Shown here one piece after another: positions 1-11,535 of a stretch of 64,000 nucleotides of DNA. Both the position numbers and the translations under genes were made by a program. The DNA comes from Artemia franciscana (Eukaryota; Arthropoda; Branchiopoda; Anostraca; Artemiidae): positions 37,192,867-37,256,866 of the forward strand of contig NC_088868.1 of the NCBI RefSeq assembly GCF_032884065.1. The letters are read 5' to 3'. The notes under the pieces were generated by a model. That model was not told the origin of the DNA. It was given only the letters and a program-made list of their open reading frames with translations, and did not search any database. The stretch's first letter is position 1. The number at the start of each line of letters is the position of its first letter.

Positions 1-1030
1 ATGTATTAAGGAGATAAAAAAAAGTAAGTTCATTTTCCCCATTATTCCATAGTGAAATTATGTCATCCATGTAGCGTCCCCAACAGATCTGTTTCAAGAA
101 ATATGAATTTAACACCCGATTTTCAATATGTTCTGCATAAATATTCGCTATTATCCTAGAGATGGGCCCACCCATGGTTAAGCCATTTATTTGCCGGTAA
201 AAAGAATTACGAAATTGGAAATACATTGAATATTTGTTACAGAGTTTAACCAAGGTCATCAAGATCTCGCAATCTATTCCTGCTGCTGAAACTTCAGTTA
301 AATGATAACTTTTGTTTTTTATTTTATAATAATTGCTCAGATACTGCGACATTAATATTTGTATACATAGAAACAATGTAAAAACTACTGATAATTGTAT
401 TTTCTGAGATATTAATGTTTTTAAGTTTTTCAACTAAAGCTACAAAATCAAATAGTTATGATTTTTGAGAATAAAGCAAAAATTTGAAGGTTGTACATAA
501 CTATTTTCCGATATTGGAGGCGGTGGCTTTCGTATAAGATACAATGGGCCTTAAAGGAATGTCTTACTTTTATAATTTTGATAAATCATAAATTTTGGGA
601 CAAAGCTGCCCCCGGGTAAAAATCCATTATATAATTGTCGAGTAATTTTATCATTTTGTTTTAGATTTTCTAATTCATTTACAATTTTTGCTGAAAACTG
701 ATCAGTATGATCATGGGTTATAGTTTTAGTTTTCTAACCACTTGGACTGATCACACTGAACAGTATGATCGTTGGTTATAGTTGTAGTTTTGTATATTGT
801 AGTTGTTAGTTTGTCATTTAGATGATGAATAAATTTTGGCAGGAATAAATGCAGTTAAATTTTGGCAGGAGAGAGGAAATTAAATCTGCCATAGGATCTT
901 GTTTTGGAAGAAGAGTTAATTTTGGATCTTTTCCGAGAGTTTGAATTTCTAATGGTTCAAGCATTCTAGAGGATAGATTAATAACAGCCGGTCAAGGAGT
1001 GAAACCTGAAGCATAAGCAGGACAACTCAT
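1..1030 (-). pseudogene. Penelope-like element reverse transcriptase remnant, runs off left edge
   Basis: Read on the minus strand, positions 310 to 1 translate without a stop into an RT core. It has the FYRQINGLTMGGPIS block, then IIANIYAEHIE and WGRYMDDII, which matches the RY(V/M)DD catalytic box of Penelope-like elements. Further upstream in the same orientation, in shifted frames, are PLRPIVSYTKATASNIGK (about 510-570), a YNGFLPGGSF stretch (about 600-640) and VINLSSRMLEP (about 940-1,000). The order is correct for a Penelope-like RT read right to left. Stops and frameshifts separate the blocks, so the copy is dead. The GIY-YIG endonuclease, if present, would lie outside the window. No initiating methionine is visible, and the right limit is approximate. 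Confidence 0.8.
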
Positions 1031-1779
1031 CGAATATTCATATCGCAGATTTTTTCGTTTTTTTTTTTAAGTTGATTCCCTGCTAAGCGAAAATCATGAT
1101 TAAACGAAGTTTTTTCGAATCTAGTTACCTGGTCAAAATCAAAAGAGGAAAAATTTTAAATAAGAATTTTTCAGAAGATTTTTTTTAGAGGAAATAGTGT
1201 AGCTTTTCATTTTTTGTCTTTAATAATGTGTATTATTGTTTTTAATTATAATGTATGAGCAAATAGCTGTTCTTTCTGGGTATTTAAGTGTAATTTGAAT
1301 CTTAAGGACTTGGGAATAAGATTTAAAATTTGCAAGGCTCCATGAATTTTTGTTGCTTAATAATATTAGTGTGTTTTTTGCCTAAACTAATAAAGTAAAA
1401 TATGTCATGGTCCAACAACTCCCCTTAAGCAAGACTTAAATAGCAAATAACACCGAACTGCCTTTCCATCACAAACATCAAAAAAGAGAGGATAAATAGT
1501 GAATTTTTTTCCAAGACCATGGAAGTCTAATTTAAATGAATATTTCGGCCCTAGATCCTAGGGCTTTCCTCAGCAAAGCCTAAATATACAGAAGAAGAAA
1601 AACGTGGAACAACATACAACCAATAGAACTAAAATAAAAAACATTTAAAAGGTCCCAGCATCCTTACTTCAGAGAAGTTGAAATAGGATTGATAAGAAAA
1701 GTAAGATGAAACGAGGCGATTCATTGAAAGGAAGAAATTGTTTAAACTATGGGGACTGTGGGAATTAAGTCGTGCTAAA
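1031..1779. other. AT-rich sequence without a recognised gene
   Basis: No open frame of note. About 1,515-1,625 contains a block (accatgga..., then cctagggctttcctcagcaaa) that resembles 20,830-20,900 and, inverted, 31,370-31,460. It may therefore belong to a dispersed repeat, possibly the 5' flank of the Penelope-like element to its left. That link is inference. Confidence 0.4.
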
Positions 1780-2390
1780 GACATAGTTATTAAATTTTTC
1801 TACTATTGCTATCTAAAATTTTTAATGGCTATCTCAAAATTTTAATTTGTTGAGGTGGGGGAACGAGCATGGAAGGGGGCCTAGTTGCCCTCCAATTAAT
1901 TTCGTCATTTAAAACGGCACTAAAACGTGATTTTTGTTCGAACGAGACCTCTTTTGACATTCTAGGATCAATGGGTCGATCCTATGACCCCTGGAAAAAA
2001 AAACAAAAAAACAAATAAACACACATTTGCAATCTTTGTTCTGGTAAAAAATATGAAATTCCATGTTTTTTCAATTAGGAGCTTGAAGCCTCTATGGTAA
2101 GGTTCTCTTATACGTTAAATCTGATGGTTTTATGTTCATTAAGACTCTATAACTTTTAGGTGCTGTTACTCATTTTTTTCGAAAATAAGGAAAATTTTCT
2201 CAGAATCGCAATATTTCATGGGTAGGACTAAACTTGATGAAACTTATATATTTAAAATAGGCAAAAAAATCCAATTCTTTTGTAGTATCAATTTGTATCA
2301 AAATTCCGCTGTTTACACTTTCGAGTATTATGTAACGGGTCGCTCCTTACTTTCAGTTTTTCACTGCTGTTTGATCACTTGTACGATTCT
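1780..2390 (+). repeat. Repeat family 'A block', degenerate copy
   Basis: This stretch matches, with many substitutions, 16,760-17,395, 39,480-40,105, 59,990-60,470 and the inverted 25,905-26,534. Shared landmarks, in order, are ctatctcaaaattttgat, a purine-rich ggaagggggcctag, ccctccaatt, an A-rich run before acaaataaacacac, agttcgaa-type T-rich text, and the near-terminal gggtcgctccttactttcagt. The terminal hairpin of better copies is eroded here. The short open frame at 2,218-2,403 lies inside the repeat and is not considered a gene. Confidence 0.75.
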
Positions 2391-2454
2391 CACCAGGTCC
2401 TAAAATATCAGCATAATATAAACATCTAAGGAAACATTGAGAGGAAAGTTGAAC

Positions 2455-3780
2455 TAAATAAAAACATACATTTTGCTGCTACTACTACTTATGCCACTAA
2501 TACTACTATCACTATTAGCACTACTACTACTACTACTACTACCGCTATTATTACTACTACTATTACGACTAATAAAACGCTGATATTGCTTTTTCTTCTC
2601 CTATTACCACCACAACTACTGTGATACTAGTACTATTAAGGCTAAGTCTGCGAAGGAAAGCTCGAGAGAATTTGAGGGCGAATTTGAACTACTTCAACAG
2701 AAACTTTGTGCATTCAGATTCTCAAAAGGTGAATCTCAAGAATTTATTTGGTTATTATGTTTGGACTTTCACAGAGACTTTCACACTTCTACAGAGTATG
2801 GTTAAAGGGGAAGATCAATTAACCAAAAGGTAATATGTGCATGTTACTACTAATACTACTACCACTGCAATATTCACTAGTTCTACTAGTGCTATTAGTA
2901 TTACTCCAACTACTTCTTCTATTGCAGCTACTTGTAAGACTTTGAACATTGAGAGGGAAATTTCAGGAAGTATTTGAATATATAGAGTATGGTTAAAGGG
3001 GAAGATCAATTAACCAAAAGGTAATATGTGCATGTTACTACTAATAATACTACCACTGCAATAATCACTAGTTCTACTAGTTTTATTAGTATAACTCCAA
3101 CTACTTCTTCTATTGCAGCTACTTGTAAGGCCTTGAGAATTGAGAAGGATATTTCAGGAAGTATCTGAATATGCAGATTATCAGTCGAACGTATAGATAA
3201 TGACATAAAAATATCTAATTTTATTAGGTTGAAACTTCCAGGGCTTAATGAGAGGGATTTTCAACTGTTAAAAAGGCAATATTATAGTACTACTACTAGT
3301 AGTAGCACTATTGCTACTACTATTAATACAACTACTAGAACTACTAATACTAATAATCCTATTGTGACTAGTATTACAAATATTCCTAAGGATACGGTAT
3401 TAAAATTTTTAGGGAATTCTTAGGAGGGAAGCTGTTCTGAATCACCACACGCCGGTTGTCAAAGGGGTATATCAGGTTAGGTATGGTGTTGGGGATGTTT
3501 AATTAACCAAAAGACAATATTTACATCCTAATGATATTATTTTTACTCTCATTACTACTACTACTACTGCTAGTGCTATTTCTACTATTATTACTGCTCT
3601 ACTAATACTACTGCTCTTAAAACCAAGACTAGTTCTATTAATTCTACTGATACTACTACTACTTCTGCTAATATAACTAAACTTGATACTACTGCTGCCA
3701 CTAAAGTTAAAGGTAACTTTAGTTAACTTTAACTAAAGTTAAAGGGCCCCTTAGATTTTTATATGAAGAAAGGGGCCCAT
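2455..3780. repeat. TAC-rich microsatellite and degenerate tandem array
   Basis: Runs of ctactacta alternate with degenerate spacers. Two adjacent copies of a 191-bp unit begin at 2,796 and 2,987 (gtatggttaaaggggaag) and are nearly identical for most of their length. Looser copies follow to about 3,780. Spacers carry the motif gttgaaacttccaggg..ttaatgagaggga. The complement of this motif recurs at 54,170-56,430, so the two arrays appear to be one family in opposite orientations. Open frames here (for example 2,815-3,206 on the minus strand) are low-complexity and are not genes. Confidence 0.75.
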
Positions 3781-3887
3781 GCATGTAAGTCCCTTTGAAA
3801 TGTCATTTTGCTAATTTGATTTACGGAGGCGAATTTTTACTGTATAATTAACGATGTTGGTCGCAAAAAAAGCATTTCGACGAGCGT

Positions 3888-4391
3888 ATGGATGAATTAA
3901 AGCAAATGGTCGAAAATCTTCGTAAAAAGAATTTAGCCCTGAAGCAAGAGAATTCTGATTTGAAAAATGCAATTATAGCGGTTAAAGAACAGTGTTTGAG
4001 TACGGAATTGTACGTAAGACGGAAAAATCTGCTGATCCACGGAATTCCTAATAATAATAGTGAGAATATTGAAGAGACAGTCCACGACTTTTTATCAGGA
4101 ATGCCAGTACAAAACTCGAAGGATATAAAATTCATGGCAATGTACATAATTAGAAACCTGACCGAGCGCCTTTCCCGCTCAAACTCTCGCCTCGTTTCGG
4201 ACCCTATTTTTGTCTCTCTTCTGAATCTTGGGCATAAAAATAGTATCATGGCTTGTTTTGGTAGCCTAAAAGGCACAGGAAAAATCATGAGTAATGACCT
4301 ACCATCTGAACTGGCAAAGCGCCAGAAAGAACTTTTGAGTACGGCTTACAAGCTTCGAAATTCCAAAGTAACCACTGAGAAAGTATCTTAA
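3888..4391 (+). pseudogene. Non-LTR ORF1-like protein, coiled-coil, 167 aa
   Basis: Residues 1-45 form a heptad-rich Lys/Glu/Leu coiled coil. They are followed by YVRRKNLLIHGIP and ENIEETVHDFL, which resemble the start of the RRM-like (transposase_22) region of L1-type ORF1 proteins. An RNA-binding, chaperone-like role in retrotransposition is known for that family. The frame is open, but this ORF1 is short, and the last third (from about residue 95) looks shifted relative to a normal RRM. It is probably a decayed copy. It lies about 540 bp upstream of the endonuclease ORF of the same element. Confidence 0.6.
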
Positions 4392-4928
4392 ACTAAAGTC
4401 ATGCAACAGGGCACTAAAACATGGCTAGAAACAAAAAAACTCTTAGCTCAAAATGGGTCAAGTTCAGTGATGCATTCCATGACCCCCTCGCCTTTGTTTT
4501 ATCCGCAGTTATTAGTGATGGTGCTTCTGACGGGTTACATAAACTATCGAGTATTTTCGCCTCGGTAAAGAGAGGGGATGAAATTTTGCTGCTCTTTTTT
4601 TGCAACGTCCAAATCTGTGTGTGTTTTTTTTTTAGTTACTTTCTTGTTTTTCCTTTTCTCTATTTACTATATTATTTACTCCTTTCTTGCTTTCTTTTGC
4701 AATGTGTGTTTCTATGATTTTTTTGTTTTTTTTTTCTTATATTCCTCTCTTTCCATGCTATTTACTCTTTTCTTTACTTTTTTAATTGTAAATATTTTTC
4801 CGTTCCGGAGCGAACATTCAAGTTACTGCCTTCGCCTTATGAATTTGCTGTTATTAGGATATCTGCGTCACCCGTGTTCACTCGACTACAGCGTGGTCTC
4901 TATTCATCACCTATATTGGTAAGTAGTA
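4392..4928 (+). other. T-rich inter-ORF spacer of the non-LTR element
   Basis: The centre (4,580-4,800) is dominated by T-runs and translates to Phe/Leu-rich nonsense in two frames. The frames at 4,421-4,922 are ascribed to composition, not to membrane proteins. ORF1 coding sequence may have continued past 4,391 before decay. Confidence 0.5.
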
Positions 4929-6494
4929 ATGTATGAAATTGAGTTTTCATCGAGGACTGAAGCTAATCTCTTGAAATGGAAATTAGATGAATATGAAAGT
5001 CGTAGAGTAAATTTTAATGAAATTTTGAATAGCCCGATAGGAAGAACACCGACTATGAATTTTGATGAAAATGTAGATAATATTATCGATAGTAATTTTG
5101 TGGAGGATTTTGGGTTATGGGATGCTGGAGCTCGGTGGGAGGATGTCCTCCGGGTTGTGAATTTGAATGCTCAAGGGCTGAATTCTTCCCTGGATGATAT
5201 ACAGCTTATATGTAGGAATTCTCGCCCTGGAATTATTGGCTTATGTGAAACTTTTTTAAATGAAAAGAACCAGCTACTTATAAATACACCTGGATATAAT
5301 TCAATATTTCTAGATAGAAAATAGCAAAAAGGGGGGGCTAGGATTTTATGTATTGAGTAATCTGGCAGTTGTAAGAAAAGATGATCTGTCAATATACGTT
5401 GAACGGGTATTTGAATCTCTGTTCATAGAATTGGCTACTAGCTCCAATGAAAAGATAATAATTGGCGAAATATACAGATCCCTGAGCGAATCAATAAAAC
5501 AATTTATGGAAATATTACAGATTGTTCTTAAGAAAGTATTGTCTGAAAAGGCAGAAATAATTTTAATGGGTGATTTCAACGTTGACATGATATATATGTC
5601 ATCGAGTCAGGCTTGTGATATACTGGCACTAGTAATCTCGTCTGGGTTAACTCCCTCTATAAATATCCCTACACGAATTTTGAACCAATCTCCAACCTTA
5701 GTTGACAATTTGTTCTCATCTATACATGCTGTAAAAAATGAAGTGCTACTATCAGATACATTGGATCATTTCCTAGTAGGAGTTTTACTTCCACTTCCAG
5801 TCCCTGATAATAAACCAAGATTCCGATATACACCAGCAAACATCGAAAAGCTCAAAGATGATTTATTCACTACGTCATGGGAGTTTACAATATCTGAGAG
5901 GATGAGCTTAGATAATTATAATAAGGTATTTGATTTTTTTTATGAAACAGTAAAGGAGAAATTTATCCATCATTGCCGAACACCCCAACCAAGTCTTTCT
6001 AAGAGATCAACACCCATAGCCCCATGGACTACAGCTGGAATACTGAAGTCAATAAAGAGGAAAAGAACCTTTGGAAAGAGTATAGGAACAGAACCAGTGA
6101 TGCTAACTTGGAGCCTTTTAAACTATACCGGAAGATGCTTAAAACTCTGATTCAAAAGGCTAAAATTACATATTTTTCCCTAAGGTTTGTGGATTGCGGC
6201 AAAAATATTAAGAAAACTTGGAATGTAATTAAGGAAGTTGCGCAACCATCGGCAGGACTTAGAAAGCTCCCTAAATCACTTAACGTTCAGAATCAGCTTT
6301 TTTTGGATGAAGACCATGTGCGACATCAGATGACTAAATTTTTTGCTGAGGTAGGGAAAACAACGGCGTTAGGTGTGGTTCCTTCTTCAAGTTCTAGATC
6401 TTGGAAGCAGTTCCTCGTTCCTTCCTTTGCAAAGTTAATGGTTCTTGAGACAGTTACGGAGCAGGAGCTGATAATAATAATTTCGTCATTGTAA
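4929..6494 (+). pseudogene. ORF2 N-terminal part: AP-like endonuclease and RT linker, broken
   Basis: The first frame (4,929-5,324) contains NLNAQGLNSSLDDI and LCETFL, the Asn and Glu motifs of the exonuclease/endonuclease/phosphatase fold. It stops at a TAG (5,322). The frame then shifts to 5,353-6,150, which carries GDFNVDM (catalytic Asp/Asn), TLVDNLF and DHFLV (the terminal Asp-His motif). A third frame (6,024-6,494) overlaps it and continues into the endonuclease-RT linker, ending at a TAA. So one stop and at least one frameshift interrupt the domain, although the catalytic motifs survive. Function in intact relatives is nicking target DNA for target-primed reverse transcription. Confidence 0.8.
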
Positions 6495-7990
6495 AATTCT
6501 TCATCTGGATTCGACCAAATTCCTGCCAAATTAATTAAACTGATTCTTCCCTCGATTATTACACCACTGTTCCACTTGGTTAACCAGTCATTCAAGCTTG
6601 GAATACTCCCTCAGCGTCTCAAGTTGGCACGAGTGATAGCACTATTTAAAGGAGGTGACCGGGAGGACCCGGGGAACTATAGGCCTATAACTCTTCTGTC
6701 TGTTTTTTCTAAAATAATTAAAAGGCTATTCTAAAGCGCTTGGTGAGTTTCCTAGACGCGAAGAAGTTTTTTCATTGGTATTAATTTGATTTTCGGGAGA
6801 AGTGCTCAGCAGAAAACGCATGTAATAGGCTTCTTCTTTTTGTACGACAGTCTTTAGACTTCAGCCTTATCCCTGCGGCAATATTCCTTGATATGAAGAA
6901 AGCTTTTGACGGCCTCACACACGAGATACTTATTGGTAAGTTGTCACATCAAGGCGTTCGTGGAGAAGCTCTTTCCTGGTTTTCTTCATTCATAACTGGC
7001 CGATCCATTGCAGTTGAAGCTTCCAATGAGCATTTTCCAGTTGAATATGGAGTGCCACAAGGCTCAGTTCTTGGGCCATCCCTATTCCTCATATATGTCA
7101 ACGACCACTATCGACTATTTAACAACCCACGATCTCATTTCTTTTGTCATTTGTGCCAGAAAGGAGATGCTGTGGTTGGAGCCTTGGATACGCCTGGTCA
7201 ACATGAAGAACTCTTTGCCTTCGCCGACGACACCACCCTGGAGGCTGCAGCACCTGATGAATCTTCAAGCTACAATTGATGACAGAAAACATATGTTGTT
7301 GGTTTGATGCAAATCTATTAGCTTTGAATTTGAAAAAAATCGTTTCTTCTTATATTCTCCCGCATAGGCAAAAGCTGCCCTACACTGACAGAGCTTAAAA
7401 CATCTAGGGGATCCATATCCCACCCAGCTGATCAGTTTATTCGATTCCTTGGTATACTTCTGGATGAAAATCTATCTTTCAAACGGCATATTGAATCAAT
7501 AAGATTAAAGGTTTTTTAAGGCCTTGGAATTATTCGGAAGGTAAAGCGAGTCTTTCCTTTCTCTATCCTTTCTCTATTATACTTTTCTCTTATTTACCCT
7601 TATTTATGCTACTGCTTGTCAGTTTGGATGTCAACATATCCATCTGTACTTACACCTTTACATAATCTCCAACTGAAAGCAGCAAAAGTCCTTCAGTCTA
7701 CCAGCCATATTTCTGTTGAACTTCTGAAGATTAGAGATATTCATACATTACACCTCTCTTTTATTGCATTTCAGTATTTCCTTGGAGACTTTCCATGAAG
7801 TTTTTCCGAGCTTCTTGAAATTGTTCGAAATGTCAGTCCTTATGAAACTAGAAACAAGGATGATTTGCTAGTGCCATCCACCCCTGCAGTGCGCTCTGAT
7901 TTTGGTCGAATAGTTGCTGTCGGAAGTGCCTGGAATTCCTTTTCCTGTTGGGATTCGACAGTCCTGTACCATAGGCTCCTTCAATAAACG
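6495..7990 (+). pseudogene. ORF2 reverse transcriptase and C-terminal region, broken
   Basis: The reading resumes directly after the 6,492 stop with SSGFDQIPAKLIK, ARVIALFKGGD and NYRPITLL (RT fingers). After another shift come FLDMKKAFDGL (catalytic motif A, about 6,875-6,915), GVPQGSVLGPSLFLIYVND and FADDT (motif C, about 7,214). The interval between LIYVND and FADDT is longer than usual and may contain an insertion. A later frame, 7,616-7,798, reads LHNLQLKAAKVLQ, typical of the post-RT region of CR1/Jockey-type elements. Catalytic aspartates are present, but the frame is broken at least three times. Confidence 0.8.
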
Positions 7991-8378
7991 GTTGAAGAAT
8001 TTTTAATTAAAAAAATAAATTAAATTATAATATTGATCAGTTATTTATATTGTTTAGTTATCAAGATTTAATTTATTTAATTAATTATTTGGATTGAATT
8101 TAATTAGTTAGATTTAGGTGGTGTGAGTGTCGAATCCTCGATGTATATTTTATTTTATTTTTTTTTTAAAGTAGGTGGTGCAGAGACCGGTTGTACTCGG
8201 GTGAGGATTGGTGAGTAGACTCTAATTTTATTTTAAGTGTGAATGTATTTAATAGTTATTTATGTTTTGTTTTGTTGTTTTTTTTTTCCAAATAACGGGC
8301 CATTGAGCCCTTTACGATATTTTTGTTTATAAATGTATGGATATTGATAATAAGAGGAACTTGAACTTGAACTTGTAT
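7991..8378 (+). repeat. 3' UTR and hexamer-type tail of the non-LTR element
   Basis: AT-rich non-coding sequence ends in gaacttgaacttgaacttg (about 8,359-8,377). Short tandem tails like this terminate many CR1/L2/Jockey-type insertions in place of poly(A). The assignment to the upstream element is by adjacency and orientation. Confidence 0.55.
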
Positions 8379-10639
8379 TTTGGTGGCCAATAAGATATCT
8401 CAGCAAAATTCTAAGACCGACTGAGGGTATTAAGATGAAAATCTTAGGGCACTGCTATTGTTACTTCCGCTTTTTCAATTTAATAAGATAAAAAAAGGTA
8501 ATTGTATCAATCTGTTCAAAAAGCAAAAATACAATTTTTGGAAAGTGTATTAAGTTTAAGAAAAAGATAGAATCAGGCTAAAAAATCATAAGTATTATGT
8601 TAATAAAATAGAAGAGCTCTAGAGGTCTGAGGAGCAGTGTAATTTGGAAGGAGAATATTAATAATAACTTTATATTCATGTTATTTATGCCTAACATAGA
8701 GATTTTTAATTTTTCGTAATTTCATTTCTTAAGTGATTTTAAATTAATATCAGGATGAAGAAAATAACCTCCGGCCTTCAATAAGAATATATCTAACTTT
8801 TATTGACACTTTTCAAGATTATTTTCTTACGCTCCATCAAAATATTTCTTTGTGATTTTATAAATTTTCGAGTATTTTTAAATGCTTACCTCAGCTTTTA
8901 CATTTAGAGAGAAATAAAATGTCATGTTTAAAAGCATTTTTGGTCCAAAAGCACAATTGTAATATATTTTTTAGTGTAAGGGGCTAATTACAATTAGTTT
9001 AAAATGTCCGTAACAACGGATACTTAGGATTTAGTTGAGAAAAATATAAAATAATGAAAAGTCTTTGGGAGAAAATTTAAAATAGTTTTGAAATTACGAA
9101 AAGAAAAATCATTTGCAGCAGGACTTTTACCCTTTGTTTGAACGGAAGTCATATATCATTAAATAATATAGGGAAAAGGAAATACTCTACCTTCTTGAGA
9201 GGACGAGGAGTCATTTACAAGAAAACTGTAATGGTAAAAACTGAAGAATTCGGGTAACTAAAATTTGTTTTTTAGCATCAAAGTATTACGATTAAATAAA
9301 CAATGATAGTTAACATACCCCAGCCATTTCCGTAATTAAAAAAGCTATAGGAAGTCAGAAAATCTATGCTATTACAAAAAGGATACTGCAGAGAGTGCGC
9401 CATTCGTAAGATAATAGAAGTTGACTGTGCATATGAACATAAAAATGAATAATATATGAAAAATTATATTTTATTCTTTGAAGTTGTTGCAATTTATTAT
9501 TTATGCTTAAAACTATAATACACTTAAGCATTGTTTATGCTTAAAACTATAATAAATTTTGCAGGGGTCACAATGAATAAATTAGAGGTGAGATGAATTT
9601 ACGACTATTAAAAATAAGTTTTGTGCAATTTCCCCAAGTTTTGTCCCGGGTGTGAGAGTAATTGTTTCATGGAGTCAAATAAAAGCCTTAAGAAATTTGG
9701 ATAGAATATTAAAAGTATGGATAAAAAAGAAAAAAAAGGGTTTTCATCCATTTTTTGTGAGGATACAATTTGGGATGCATAATTAATTTTTAAATAAAAA
9801 TGATGTAGATAGTAGTGGAAATAATATTCGTGGGTTTATTGCACATATTGAAGTATTTTCTATTCAAATGGAAATTTTACTTAAAGATTATATAATATAG
9901 AGAGGGGAAGAAATTTGGAGAAAGGGGGAAACCATTGCAATAGTATGAATTGAAGACTAGAAAAAGGTTTTCTAGTTTCTCACTAATGGTGGTCTTTGTA
10001 CAATCCTGCTATAAGATTAAAAAAAAACTTTATTTCTTGTTTTCAGTCTTTCATAAGTCTTTCATTTCGGGAGTTTCATAAAATTTTATTAAGATTTGTT
10101 TTTTATTCTAGAAAGCTGTACCAACATGTTGCATTCAGTTTCATAAGAGCCGGGCGATCAAAATCATTTAATCAAACTATGCTGGGATTTGAACACGTTT
10201 AGTGGAAGTTTTGTTTATTTACTTTCTCTTAAATTTCAAAAGAAATATAGCTCCATATTTTTCTTTGAGAGCAGATACTATCCTGCATGACTATTTTACT
10301 ATATTCTCCAATTCCTTCTGTATCCATCTAAAATTACAATAGCAAATTCTTTGCAGATACCTAAAGATAGCCCCATAACATTAGAAGACAATCCTTTCTG
10401 ATAGATTTCGTGAATTAATTTATTTTTTTTTAATTGTGAGCACTTTATTGGGGGGGGGGAGGGTTGAATTTTGTTGTGACAAGCAAATTTTTGAATGAAG
10501 AGGAAGAACAAATATTCAAAATCTTCTTTTTTATGAGTCCTCTTTAAGTTTATTTGGAAAAACTGCCTCTTTTACTTATTAAATCAATACAATTTTATAA
10601 ATCCAGAAATTTGTCCATTGTCTTGATTCAAATTAATAA
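8379..10639. other. AT-rich intergenic sequence, nothing recognised
   Basis: No frame longer than about 70 codons and no protein motif on either strand. There is a 10-G run at 10,450-10,459 and a short direct repeat near 9,505-9,555 (tatgcttaaaactataata twice). The small frames at 9,996-10,202 and 10,299-10,511 have no supporting motif. Confidence 0.5.
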
Positions 10640-11015
10640 TAATCTCCGTTTACCGATCAAGGAAGCACACTCGTGCCTCTTTAAAGAGGCGAACCACGAC
10701 TAAGTTAAGCGATCTTCGGTCCCAGTGGTCGCAGAGGGATGGGGAGGAATTTCGTAGCATTTCGTAGCCGGAGTTCCAACTAAGACACCTGCCAAATTTC
10801 ATCCCCCTCCGACTTTTCTTTCATGGGGAAAATCTGGCCGAAAGTTTCGACCACCCAACCCCAGCCCCCCTTTAACGTTGTCCGATCGGGCTGAACTTCA
10901 CAAGTTAAGGTTCCCTAGGACCCAGGAGCTTATCCGCAAAATTTCAGCTTGATCCGATAACACCTTCCCTGTTTTCCTGAAACCACGCATAGCCACTTAA
11001 TGTTCATATTCTTTT
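10640..11015. repeat. GC-richer block with a 16-bp palindrome, candidate interspersed repeat
   Basis: This roughly 375-bp stretch is clearly richer in G+C than its flanks. It begins near a perfect palindrome, gcctctttaaagaggc, at 10,675-10,690. It has no open frame. Text such as ccgatcgggctgaacttcac followed by atttcagcttgatccgataac has the look of a SINE or MITE body, but no A/B box or terminal inverted repeat could be confirmed. Classification is open. Confidence 0.4.
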
Positions 11016-11222
11016 TTTTTCTTGACGCCTACAGGTCACAGCTGACATCGGATCTGGGTGTACGAAGACTCATTCGACGCGGAATTCTCCGAGTAATTGC
11101 CCTGGAAAGTTTCGTCGGAATCTTACCCCCCGATTTTCTAGCTTAGAAAAACAAATTTCCCCATTGAAGGTAAAATTGTCTCTTGTAATAACATCACTTG
11201 TTTGAAAAATTCTTACACTAAC

Positions 11223-11294
11223 AGCGGCTTGGCGCAGCGGAAGCGTGCTGGGCCCATAACCCAGAGGTCGGTGGATCAAAACCGCTAGCTGCTA
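11223..11294 (+). tRNA. Initiator tRNA-Met (CAT)-like sequence, probably the head of a SINE
   Basis: The 72-nt sequence folds as a cloverleaf. Acceptor arms AGCGGCT and AGCTGCT pair with one G-U, followed by discriminator A. The anticodon stem GCTGGGC/CCCAG with CAT in cccataaccc has the three consecutive G-C pairs typical of initiator tRNA. The variable region is AGGTC, and the T loop ATCAAAA resembles the initiator-specific AUCGAAA loop. One T-loop G is replaced by A and the T stem relies on wobbles. The same head plus about 130 bp of downstream sequence is repeated at 11,536, so it is more likely retroposon-borne than a dedicated gene. The Pol III boxes look preserved. Confidence 0.65.
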
Positions 11295-11448
11295 ACTTTT
11301 TAAAATTTGTAAAATTAGGTAATTTTGTCAGTTTGAATTTATTGATACAGAAAGGGAGAAAAAAAACATGGAAACATGTGATCAGGATTACATACTGGAA
11401 TGTGCACAAGAATTTATACTGAAGCGGGGTAAGGCTTGATGGAAGCAA
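11223..11448 (+). repeat. Initiator-tRNA-derived SINE-like element, copy 1
   Basis: The body after the tRNA head runs ctaacttttt...aaaatt.ggtaattttgtcagtttgaatttattgatacagaaag.gagaaaaaaaacatgg and is closely matched after the second head. The right end is uncertain. Similarity fades around 11,370, with further text to about 11,448. No protein is encoded; the minus-strand frames at 11,070-11,448 are shadows. Confidence 0.6.
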
Positions 11449-11535
11449 GTTAAAAGAACCATTTAAATTGATTTCCTAATTGAAGCCGTTGGTGAAATAT
11501 TCTATCTTAATAACTTGTTTGATAACAAGCATAAC

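Larger units (their letters stand above)
3848..8375 (+). mobile_element. Two-ORF non-LTR retrotransposon, near full length, inactivated
   Basis: In order there is a coiled-coil ORF1 remnant (3,888-4,391), a T-rich spacer, an AP-endonuclease (4,929-6,150), RT domain blocks (6,024-7,280), a C-terminal region (to about 7,990) and an AT-rich 3' UTR. The 3' end is a short repeat of the type aacttgaacttgaacttg near 8,355-8,378. This tail, the DMKKAFDGL and PQGSVLGP blocks and an FADD box point to the CR1/L2/Jockey side of the non-LTR tree, but the clade is not resolved by eye. Several frameshifts and stops show it can no longer make a full ORF2. Exact ends and target-site duplications were not determined. 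Confidence 0.85.

Noticed and set aside
2815..3423. Small frames rich in Thr, Val and Ile
   Set aside because: They are translations of trinucleotide repeats; adjacent copies of the 191-bp unit give the same frame twice.
4421..4922. Two plus-strand frames with long hydrophobic Phe/Leu stretches
   Set aside because: They come from T-runs between two retrotransposon ORFs; two frames give the same type of product and no start context or homology is visible.
10690..10760. Possible 5S rRNA or snRNA fragment in the GC-rich block
   Set aside because: Phrases such as gcgatcttcggtcccagtgg are suggestive but conserved boxes of 5S rRNA or U snRNAs could not be aligned.
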